Positions 1 to 12,000 of a stretch of DNA of 64,000 bases are shown here, piece after piece. Both the position numbers and the translations under genes were made by a program. Within the stretch, counting starts at the first letter, position 1. Each line of letters begins with the position of its first letter. Below the pieces are notes generated by a model, which did not search any database, was not told the DNA's origin, and saw only the letters and a program-made list of their open reading frames with translations. Origin of the DNA: Pristionchus mayeri (lineage: Eukaryota > Nematoda > Chromadorea > Rhabditida > Neodiplogasteridae); NCBI GenBank assembly GCA_036245805.1, contig BTRK01000004.1, positions 24,628,619 through 24,692,618 on the forward strand, given 5' to 3'.

Positions 1-3000
1 GAACTGGAAGAGGAAGTTCATTCGAATGATGTGGTGAGGCCTCATGAGGGAAGGAAGAGCAGTCGTTGAAGAGGGGAGGGAAGGCTTATGCATGGTCTTT
101 ATCAGACTCGCGACTTCTACAAGTTCATTCCTGAAAGAGGACTGGGAAGGGATGAGATACGGGCGGAAGCAGAATTGTATCGAGCGATGGGGCGGAATAG
201 GAAGGAGATAGTGAGCGAGAGGAAGACTGATGCTGTAGTGCACGAGGTATTGCCATTGCTCGTGATGGGATGAACTCCCTTCTTGAGATATCTGCTCTCT
301 TTGGGGGCACGAATCCTCGTGATTCTCATTCATTCTCTGGATGCAGAAAGATGGAATCTGAGATAGTGAGGATGTCTCTCTCTCTCTTCCACGGGGGTTC
401 TACTTCCATCGGTGTCGTTGTCCCTTCTTCTGCTGAGGTGAGAGGGGGGAGGGGGGGGGAGGAAGTTATTGCTCTCGCTCAGTCCTTGTTGGTTGCTCTC
501 TCTTCTGCTCGTTCTCTCTCTGCCCGTCAATCGATAATCCATCCTACCGTACTCGCCTCTGCTGCTGCTGCCCCTGCTCTTTTCCATTCTGCCAAGTTAT
601 TGGGTAGGTGTAGAGGGAGAGAATGTACTGAGCAGTCTTGGTCAATTGTGGATCAGAGGGTTGTTGTATCAATGTGTTGCAGGTCTTCGAGTGAAGGTGG
701 TTCCTTCCAAGAGGGATGGCACTCTCGAAGCAGCTACTCTCAAACGATTCATCACAAGCGAGACTGCACTGGTCACGTTTTAGAGAATAATTTATCTGTT
801 TGCGTTGTCTTTCTTGGCTGTGAAAAGGTTTCCATATTTCTGCGACGTTATAGTAGTGGCTAGTGTTTGTGTCTTTCAGATCTTTGTCTCAGCTCCCAAT
901 CACTCTACAGGAACTTGTGATCCGATCGATTCCATCGCGAAGGTGAGTGTGGATGTGAATGGCCGACTAATCCATTCAGGTTGCTCTTCGATATCACATC
1001 CCTCTGCATGTAGATTGCTCACTTGGTCGGTTTCTTCTTCCTTCGGTCCATCTAATACCCTCATAGGGGCCTCACTGATGAAGAATAGATAGCCAAACGC
1101 CCGATGAGCAATACTGCGACACTTGATAAATTGTCATTTCAGGTGGATTAATTCTCCCGTTTATCGAACTGTGTGACTATGGATTCGACTATGGGCATGA
1201 CTTTCGGCTTCCAGGTACATTTATTAGAATTGAAGGCACTTCTTTACTTGAGCGGGTAACTCCGCCCACTTTCCCTATCCGTCTCTGGCAATCTGCCTCT
1301 CCCTCCCTACCCCTCTGACGCTCTCGCCAGTAAACAATTATTCCCACGCCCTAGTAAACAACATTATTAATGCGCAAGCATAGGCCTTCCAGTGCTCATC
1401 TCTACCTCCTTCCCGATAATGGCGACGCGCGAAGCGGGGAGCCCTGTATGCAAAAAATATTCATATTTCAAAAATGTTCAAAAGGCATGGTAAGAAATAA
1501 TAATATTTATGACATATAACACGGATCTCCGGTAAAAATGTAGGAACACTAGCTTAGGGAGAGCAGGCGGGTTTCTTCAAAATGCTTCTAAAATAAAATG
1601 CGCCTAGAATCCAATAGTTTATGAGCTGCTGATACGATTTTGACACCAAAAAATTAAAAAATTTACGAAATAAATTAATTATTCGAATTAACTAAATTAA
1701 CGCCGAGGCTGAGATACAGTACGCTCGGTCTTCCAACATTGACTTAATCAGCGACTGACTTTTTGTCTTCGTATTTTTCATTATTTATTTTTCTTAATTT
1801 TTAAACTGAAATTATATGAAAATATGTTTTCGAATTGATATACATGTCATTCTGGGAATCACAGACCAAGAAAATACCTTATAACTGTTTGTCAAAGGAA
1901 TATCGCGTGTTCGGCTTTCAGATCTTGAAAGTAACGTTCCGTTCGTTGAGACATGACTTTACTACGGCAAAAGACGTTCTTTAGGATCACTAGATTGAAT
2001 TGGCATAGGAATATAAGGGGTGTCAAAGGACGGAAGTACATTATCGCTCGAAGGAAAGTGGGCATCAAAAAACGTCGCGGGTTTTCAGTCTACAACTCGA
2101 TGTAACTTTAATGCTCCCTCTGCCACATTAACGCAAATCGCGGGATTGTGTGCTCTAGAGTCCCTAAATTGTATGCGTAACGAAATATAAGGTGTGGCAG
2201 AGGGAGCAAATCAATAGAGTGGAAACTAGAAACACAGTTTTCTAAATTGACTATGAACCGCATTATACCGGCCTCACAGTGGTCAAAATGATCTGGGAAT
2301 ATAATTGACATAGGGAGCATTCATTCGGAAAGGAAAAAAATAATCTGTATCAAAAACAAAATGTTGAAAACAACTGGAAAAGTTTTGAAAGTTCAGAAGC
2401 GATTTAGAATCGTAAACTGAAAAGAGATGGGGGTATACTGTAAGTTGGAATTCTGAAATGACCATGCTCTGCGGTCCCTACACTAGCTACTAGAAATATT
2501 TTATGGCACCGATTTTGATATAACTTGGTTCATGAACATCATTGGGGGTCAGGAAAAGGACTATTCATTTTGATCGCACAGTGTGCTAATTGAGTGCATT
2601 CTGCTCGTATTTGAATACCCTACAAATATGTCAACGTAGCCCAATGAGGCCGGATTCGTTTTAATGGTGAAAATAGCGAAAAAGTAAATTTCGATATGAA
2701 AATCGATCATATCTCGATCGATATCCGGAAACCCAAAGCTTTTTATTTAAAATTCGGAATCTCCTGGCCAAATAAGGTGGTGTCTACGTTGATCATTTTT
2801 TCACATTTCTGTCACCTCACTATGGATTCACTATGGGAAAATCTGGACCGTTCTGGACTCAAATTTTCGCGATATTGGTTTTCAGACCGTATCTTGGTTC
2901 AAAGTTGTCCAATTGCGATCTTAAAAAATAAATCGATAGCTCTTTTTGAGACGGAGAAAAGCGTTTCTGAGCAATTTTGCTCGATGACCTCTTGTTTTCG

Positions 3001-6000
3001 AGTTATTCGACCATAAAGCCATTGATTGATAAAAATACAGACAATATCGATTTTCTGGCTTCGTATAGCGAAAACCCAATCATTTTTATTCTTTCTATGG
3101 AATCTCCACACAAAATTAGGGGGTGTTTATGTTGACTATTTTTCATATATCTGTCGTCCCACTAGGGATTTACTATGGGGGATAGTCGACGTTTCCGGAC
3201 TTGGTTTTTTTTGCCCCCCCCCCCCCTTGTAATCCCCTATAGTAAATCCCTAGTGGGAAGACAGAGATATGAAAAATAGTCACCATAGACACCCCCTAAT
3301 TTTGTGTGGAGATTCCATAGAAAGAATAAAAACGATTGGATTTTTGGTATACGAAGCCAGAAAATCGATATTTTATGTATATTTATCAATCAATAGGTTA
3401 TATTCTCGAATAACTCGAAAACAAGAGATCTTCGAGCAAAATTGCTCAGAAACACTTTTCTCCGTCTCAAAAAGAGCTATCGATTTCATTTTTTAAGATC
3501 GCAATTGGACAACTTTGAACCAAGATACGGTCTGAAAACCAATATCGCGAAAATTTGAGTCCAGAACGGTCCAGATTCTCCCATAGTGAATCCATAGTGA
3601 GGTGACAGAAATGTGAAAAAATGATCAACGTAGACACCACCTTATTTGGCCAGGAGATTCCGAATTTAAAATAAAATCTTTGGGTTTCCGGATATCGATC
3701 GAGATATGATCGATTTTTCATATCGAAATTTAGTTTTTCGCTATTTTCACCATTAAAACGAATCCGGCCTCATTGACCTACGTTGACATATTTGTAGGGT
3801 ATTCAAATACGAGCAGAATGCACTCAATTTGCACACTGTGCGATCAAAATGAACTGAATTATGACTCTCAGACGGAGTAGATAAAAAAAATCGATAATTT
3901 GCCGTTTTAGCCAAACCAACCGGATAGTCCTTTTCCTGACCCCCAATGATGTTCATGAACCAAGTTTTATCAAAATCGGTGCCATAAAATATTTCCTGGT
4001 GGCCAAATGAGTTAGTTTTCCTACACTTTTACAGGAAACCTGTGATAACGTAGGCACCTCTTGATAGTTGCCGGGGAACGAGAGATTCCCATTGTCGGAA
4101 AGGTGCTTGGCAGAGTAGGGCATCGACATACGCTAAAACTAAAATCCAAGTATCCGGAATCTAGAGATCTTCGTCCAGTGGTTGAGGAACGGTAAATCCG
4201 AATTTCAAGTCTATCAACCGGAAGTGCCTCATACTGACTTAGCTTTTGGTCACTTTGTTTGGCATAGAGTAATTGTGAGCTAGGGTCGCAAGCATCGTAG
4301 GAAGATGTGTGATCATTCGATAGAGCGTATCTTTCTTTGCTTTTACAGCTAGGTAATCTTGAGGATAGCTCCCGGACGTTTTCCCTGGGATGGTTTATTG
4401 CGTCGAACGGCCGCTTTCCGATTTGTCCCCTTTGATGGGGGGGGGGGGAGGGAGGGAGTGGATTTGAAAGCTTCGGACGTGAGTTATTTGCTCCGGATGT
4501 ACTCTTTCGTGAAGGGGGGGGGGACTGTGGCGATCCTAGTAATGATTCCTGAGAGGCGAACATGCTGCCTCTTTTACTTTCACAAATATAGCCGAATTGT
4601 TGTAAGACTCCAAAATATCTCTCCTTCATTGTTCGATATATCCACTTTCCAAGGGAAGATGGAATATCCCAAGTCAAATATTAATTCTATAAGATTCGAG
4701 ATCATACTATTAACAACAATAAGTTCAATAAAAGTCCCGGGATAAAATTGGCGCTCTATTTTTTTCCAATATCGCAGCTGCAAGATTTGATCAGATTCAG
4801 AGATTTGTCAACGTATGAATATCAAGGGCAATGGATATTGTTCAAAGGCATTAAATATATGTTTTCCTTAAATTTACGTATGCAATCGGCAATATTTAAA
4901 CGATCTAGAAATGGGAAATATAAAACTATTTAAAATAAAATAACAAAAATACAGTGATTTTTCAAAATATGATTGGGAATTCTGAGTGGTATCACAACAG
5001 AATCGCTGCACTGTTTCGCTCTTGCCATTTTTATGCGTTGCGCTACAGTATCTGATGCGTCGCGGCAGCCGGGCTTTTTGCATCAAAATTCCAAACTAAA
5101 CTTTAAAATATTTTCTGAGTGTTTTCAGATACTTAGTCATGCCCACATCACTGAATTCAATTCAAAATTGGCCAAACAATGGTCAATTTATCAATAAAAT
5201 AAGGAGTGTTAAAATTAAGGGGGTCGATCTTCCCAAAGAATGGTAGTGTTTTAACACTATTTAATTATATCATAAAATTAGTTACAGTCTAAATCGCAAG
5301 AAAGATCCTTGTTCCTAATGAAAACGCTACAAATAAAAATACAGCAGCTCATTTTACAAAACACGGCCTTTGAAAAATTACGGTAGTCCAGAAATAAAGT
5401 CACTTCCAGTTTTTTGAATGCACTAAGCTCCTGGCACGGCATGATTTAGGCTTTTTACGGAAGTTAGCTCGTGATAGCCTTTTCCGGAAGTGCGTTATTA
5501 CGGTCTTGATGTTGCTGTGGGTATTGATAAGTTGGGTTCGAGTTGTGAAGCCACAAAATCAAAATTGCCTAAAAGCCGGCTTTGGGTTTTTATGAAATGG
5601 AAATGTTGTAACATCCGTCAACGTTGACCCAGAATGCCGTTGAAAAAATCAAAATTATCGCGTCGAAGAGTTCAACAAGTTCTCAGTTAAACACTGAGTT
5701 CCTTTCTTTATCTCTTTTGAGAGTCTATCTAAGCGCTGAAACCACTTTTGTCCACCTCTGGAATCTCTGGAATCTAGAACATCTGGAATCTGGAACACGC
5801 TCTGGAATCTATCGGGCCACCATCAGAAAAGCGGCAAAACATCCGGCGCGATTGGGACTCGAACTTGCGACTTGAAGATAGAGAGTCAAACCCACTATCC
5901 ACAAGCCCATAAGGGCAGTTGGGCGTAGGATAGTAGAGGGTGCATAGGAGTGAAGCGTTCTCTCATCCTGTGTAGATTGAGAGATCATGGGAATGGAGAG

Positions 6001-9000
6001 AGCGCGCGCGCGCCAATACTACTGATAATTGATGCTCCGATAAGGTTGGTAGCATGGAATGTAATAAGAGTAATGTGGGGACGCTTTGAAACTGGCATAT
6101 CGTTATTGCTATGAAATTGGAATTCTTTTCAGATACAATCAAGATCACTATCGATCGATAAACATAAAATCTGAATTGCTCCTAAAACTGATAAAGGTTG
6201 TTTGCGTGTGTTTTCTGTGAAACTGACGATCTGTGAGTTGGGGAAAGCTCAAATTCGAAAGCGATACGTGCCACAATCGGTAATTGGAGTGGATTTTAGC
6301 GCAAATAAAAGAAATTACCGATAGATAATGATAAAAAATCAGTAGAACATAAAACCGATAAAGCTTGTTTGCTTGTGACTTCTGTAAAACGACCAGAATT
6401 GAGATAAGCTCCTTTCGTAAGTGATCGATGCCAGAGAGGGGAAAAACGTAGTTAATTGTGAGAGTGGGGAATCTTTATTGCGATGATAGGAGACCGGTTT
6501 TTAGCACTAATCAGCTGATCTTTTTAGCCCTAATCAATTATACTAATCATGTGTATGCTCCAGTGACCTGTGAGACCTGTGACACTACTGTGGCTAAAAA
6601 CTGCAAACGAGCCAGCCCTCTGGTTTTTTTTAAATATTTCGACCTTTTCCCTTAATCGATCGATGTTTTAATCGTTGTACTCGGAATCAGGGATTCGAAA
6701 ATTCAAGATTTCAGAAAGCTTTTATTTTCGATTCTAAAAAACTTAGTTCGCGAGCCGCGTAGACGTGAACGCACGCCGAAGGCGTGCGTTCACGTCTACA
6801 AAAGTATTACTCGATAGTAAGTTTGTCTCTCAATTCGGAGGTCGCAGCTCTCATCACATGTTTTGCCTGATTTCTATGATCCCCGATCTAACGATGAGCG
6901 GACATTTGTGGTGACGAGAGGAGAAGACAAAATGAGAACCTAAGTCCAATCTTATGAGCATATATAAGACATGAACTTGAATCGAGAATCGAAAAATAGA
7001 TCTCGACACTAATCTAAAATCTTAAAAACTTAGTTAACTAGTTGTGAGACTAATTTCATATACTAATTGACTCGAAAAAAAATTTCCGTTCTCGAAAAGT
7101 TGTCGCCATGTAAAATATTTACCCCATTTACCAAACTTTATTTTAAATTTAGAATCTACGTGCAGTCCTACTCCACAATTTTCTAATAAATATTAAATAC
7201 GTATCTTGCGATCTTTAGTTATGGTCAAAAACTGAAAAATGGATGTTATGTCATGGTTCGATAAACAAAAACTACCGTTTCCTATTAATTCTACAGTACT
7301 TCAGTAACGACCGTAATCCAGTTCTATGAGTCAGGTCGAGTTCCTTGGGTCAAACGTTTTTCTAAAAATCCAAGATCAATCATTTTACTGTAATCAGGCA
7401 TACTTTTGATCAATTCAAAATCATTTTTTATCGTTTTCGGATTTAGAGGAAAATGTTTGACCCAAGGAACTGGATCTGACCCATGGAACTGGGTTACGGT
7501 AGTTACAGACGTTCTGTATTATTTATTGGATACGGTAGTTTTTGTATTAGGTTGTCTCAAAAGTTTCTGACTATTTAATTTTTCAAGTTTGCTCTCGTCA
7601 CCATCGGATGTTTCAATTTTCCTTTTGGCATGAGTTAGGGTCTTGGTAGTGTAATACCACCATACATTGCAATCTAAACTCTAATGCTTAGTTTGAGAGA
7701 AATGAACTTTTTTTGCCGAAATACCGAAATATGCCTTTTTTTAGTGCATTTTGCTGATGATGAATTCTCGAATAGGATTGATCTGTTGATTCTGCCTGGT
7801 GAGTGAGGGATATTCCAAGGACTAATTGTTCGGATAACCTCGTAAAATACGGAAATAAATTCTTGCTTGGAACGAGAGGTTGTGAAAATGTCAGATTTTA
7901 ATGCTTGAGATTGGACTTCCACATTCCGATAGGATAAACTCAGGAACGGATGGTTCAAATATCTCCTAATTCTTGCCATATATTTGTTGGGGAAAGTACT
8001 TCACAAATCACCTGAAATGAGCTATCTCGGATCGTCGACATAATTCCAGGATATATTGATGCTACTTCGCGAATTACCAGCATGTGTAGTTTTCAGATTG
8101 TGCGCTCCCTATATACGTGGATAAAACAGTACATCTATCAAATATGGCTGGTTAATAACATGTTGGGAGTACTTCACAGTAGTGTATTAAATTTGCACCT
8201 CACACGGTTTTCCGAAGAATTTTGAACCTTTGAAAAAGTTAGTCCCTTTGCCATCTCGATGAATTTCAGAGTTTATCGCGAGAATCTCAAGAACTCTTTA
8301 GGACTGAGGTAATGTGCGCTAGATAGAGAACCCAAGCCCCTGTATATGGTAGAAGACCAGAAGTAAATCGGTCAACATCCAAGGACAGGAGAGGTGAAAA
8401 CATGAAAAAATGAAAATAGTCCGAAACTTTTGAGACAACCTAATATATCAAACCATGACCTAACATTTTTTTTCAATTTAGGGCCATGAGGGGGTCGTTG
8501 GTGGGGAGTGAAAATGAAGATCGCCAGGTAACAATGAAACAACTCCCAAGTTGCTAGGCCTACTATCAACCGAAGGGCGCTCCTTAGCGTAATCCCCCTC
8601 GTCGTACCCCCTTCAATTACCCCCCTCCCCCACCACTTTCAATACCTTTACACTTTCATGCGAAGAACGTTCTAAAACATTTGGAACATTTTTTTCAGGT
8701 CATTTTAGATCTACTCGATTAGATTTTTACCCGAGTGGCTTCATCAATTTCGTAATGTTCATTTTTCAGGAGTGACGTCAATCTCGATCGATTTGTCTAG
8801 ATTCTCGGCCTGTCCATCTTCTTGTGCTCTTACTCTCTTCAGAGATGAACAGATGATGAAAGCAGCGGTTAGCCCTCCCCCCCCCCTCCCTCTCTCCTCC
8901 ATTACTTGTGTAGGTGTTCCCTCTGGCAGAATGGCCGGGAGGGATGTACTCCTCTCCTTCCTTATCAGGTATTTACTTTATGCTTCACGTTGAAGTAACA

Positions 9001-12000
9001 AAAAAGTACCCCTTTTCCTGCATTTCTACAATACATTCTCGAATAAATTAAAACGCATTCTCTGTAATAGCGGGGCAGTCGCCTATAGTGGATGGCACAA
9101 TGCTTCAAAATATATATATATTTATGCTATTTCGTACGAAATAACGTGAGATAACATTAAAAATAGAACAGGAAAATGAATGACGATGACAATCACTGGT
9201 TAATGACAGGATAAAAGGGTCATGGAGTCAGGAGGACCTATTCAGGGGAACTGGTTTCATTCTCGGTGTTTACTAAAAGCCTTGCCGCTCTTGGAAAGAA
9301 GCTATTGTGTCTGTAGTTATGATTCGATCCAGGGTTGTTGAAGTTCATGCCGTTTCGCGTGTAGTAAATTTTGAAATAATGTTGTTTTCTACTATATTTG
9401 CCTCGTATGATATGTGTGGCTACTCTTACATCAATCGTTATTCTACGCTTCTCTAGGGACTCAATGCCTAGTTTCTTATTGCGGTCGAAAGCGGTAGGCA
9501 TATTTTCCCAAGTATGATCAAAACAGCGCATAAATAAGCGTCGCGTGAAGTAGTTTTGTACCTTTTCGAGTTCCTTTTTATTCTTGTTTTGGTAAGGGTT
9601 GAAGACGGAGGAAGCGCTTTCTAAAATCGGTCTGATGTACATTGAGTACGTTTTGAGAAGTACTTCTATGTTTTTGGTTCGTAAAGCTCTTAGGATAGTG
9701 TGACAGGTAGTTTTGGCCTTAATGGATATGGTAGTGCAATGATCGGAGAAAGAGAGGTTTTTCTGGATAACAAAACCGAGGTCTTTCACTGTTTGTTTTT
9801 GTTCCAGAGTACTGGTTCCTATGGTATATGTTCGCATTGTATTTGCTCTGCCTAGGTGCAATGAGTTGCACTTATGTGCAGCAAGAGGAAGTTGCCATTT
9901 TTCTGACCAGTGCACGATAGTGTCAATCGCAGCTTGTAATGGGGCAGATGAAATTTCCCTTCCTAAAGGACCGATATATTTTTATATCATTATATCATCA
10001 GCATACATTCTTGCAACTACGCCATGGTTTTGCACTAGAGTGGGAATTTCTGAAGTGTAAATAAGGAAAAGTAAGGGACCAATGACTGAGCCCTGTGGGA
10101 CGCCGCTAGTTACAGGCATTGACGTAGAGAGCACATCTTTTACTCGCACTTGGAATGATCTATCTGCGAGATATCCTGTAATCCATTTGATTGTATTTTC
10201 TGAGAGACCTATTGTGCTGAGCTTGAGTTTTAGCTTGGGGTGGGAGACTCTATCAAAAGCTTTTGCGAAATCAAAGTAGATAACGTCAACTGGTTTCCCA
10301 TCACTAATCGAGGATGTCCAGTGTTCGAGAACTTCTAGCATTTGGAGCTCACGCGACCGTTTCTTGCGGAATCCATAATGCTCATCGGGGAAAATTTCTA
10401 ATTGCTCACAATGGGTGATAATGGATTTGCACAAAATTCGCTCAAAGACTCGGCAGAAGAAAGAGGTAATTGAGATGGGTCTGTAATTTAAGGGATTGGA
10501 GAAGGGGGATGATTTCTTAACGGGGGTTACGATGGAATGTCGCCAATGTGAGGGAACGGAAATGACAATATCGAGCTGTAACTTGGAGGAGGTAATGTAT
10601 ATGAGTAGGGAACACTTCCACATAAAAAGTAGGTCAATAGCTTAACTTTTTTACCTGCCTACAAAACTCAAAAATACGGTCACATGTTATATACCATTCG
10701 AAAAAGCATCAAAAGTTATGCATAAATCTCGCTTTTCATCGAGTTTCATGCAAATCGACGTCCTCTGTGCATGAAAACGTCAATATTTTTAAGGTTTTTG
10801 ATTTTTATCGATGCACAGATGTCATTTCCTATTTCCAATTTTATGACCAGTAGAAGCGCCGTGGATTTTTACATAATGGCCCATTCATAGTCGACAAAAG
10901 CTGAGGGGTCACTCTAACACACAATTTTGGGATGAAATAGGTTCGAAAAAATGTGGCAAAAATTATCCTTGGGTGGGATTTGAACCTTCGCTACAATTTT
11001 TTGTTAGAAAATGCATGATATGACCACTAGGAGGAACGAATTTCTTGAATTGAAACTTTTTCTCTTTTGTAAAAATTCACGGCGCATCTGCTGGTCATAA
11101 AATTGGAAATAGTTCAATTTTCATGAAACTCGATGAAAAGCGAGATTTATGCATAACTTTGAATGAAAAATAGAAAAATAACATGTGGCCGTATTTTTGA
11201 GTTTTGTAGGTAGGTCAAAAAGTTGAGCTATTGACCTACTTTTTATGTGGAAGTGTTCCCTACTCATATGAGCCCGTTTGCCTAAGAACCGGGCAAATTC
11301 AGAGAGTTCTGGCACAGCTAAAAAATCTCGATTTTCTGTAACTGTGTGTTTTGGGTTAATTTTTGGTGCTGAACACGGTGAGCACATTCATTTTGTCTCC
11401 AGAGCCGCCGTTGGTTTCAGACGAGAGGATTCAGAATCTCTATTTTCGTCCATTTTCATACACGGAGTTTTATTATTGCCAACTTTTACTGATTTCAAAA
11501 CGTGGGCAAACGTAGCAGCTTCACCCCTACTCTCCCTTCCCTCCCTCGGTTGTTTATCCCCCTGGCAGTTCTCTCGCCCCTCCATACTCTATCGCTTCTC
11601 TAGCACGATTTGAAATCAGTAAAAATTGGCAATAATAGAACTCCGTGTATGAAAATGGACGAAAATAGAGATTCTCAATCCTCTTGGCACGGCGGTCATT
11701 TTAAGGTAGGTCACTACGGTCACTTTTTGCCTTAGAGAAAAGTTGATTTCTAAAATTTATTTTTGAAATTCATGAAAAATGAAGTGGATAGGCGTAATAA
11801 GCATGAAATTCTACCCCGGAAACTATGTTCACATAATTTTAGCACATTTGAGAGCAGTGCCATATTCGAAAATGTGTTTTCGACGTGACGTCATCTGAAG
11901 CCAATGGCGGCTCTGGAGACAAAATGAATGAATGTAAAAATTGGCAATAATAAAACTCCGTGTATGAAAATGGACGAAAATAGAGATTCTGAATCCTCCC

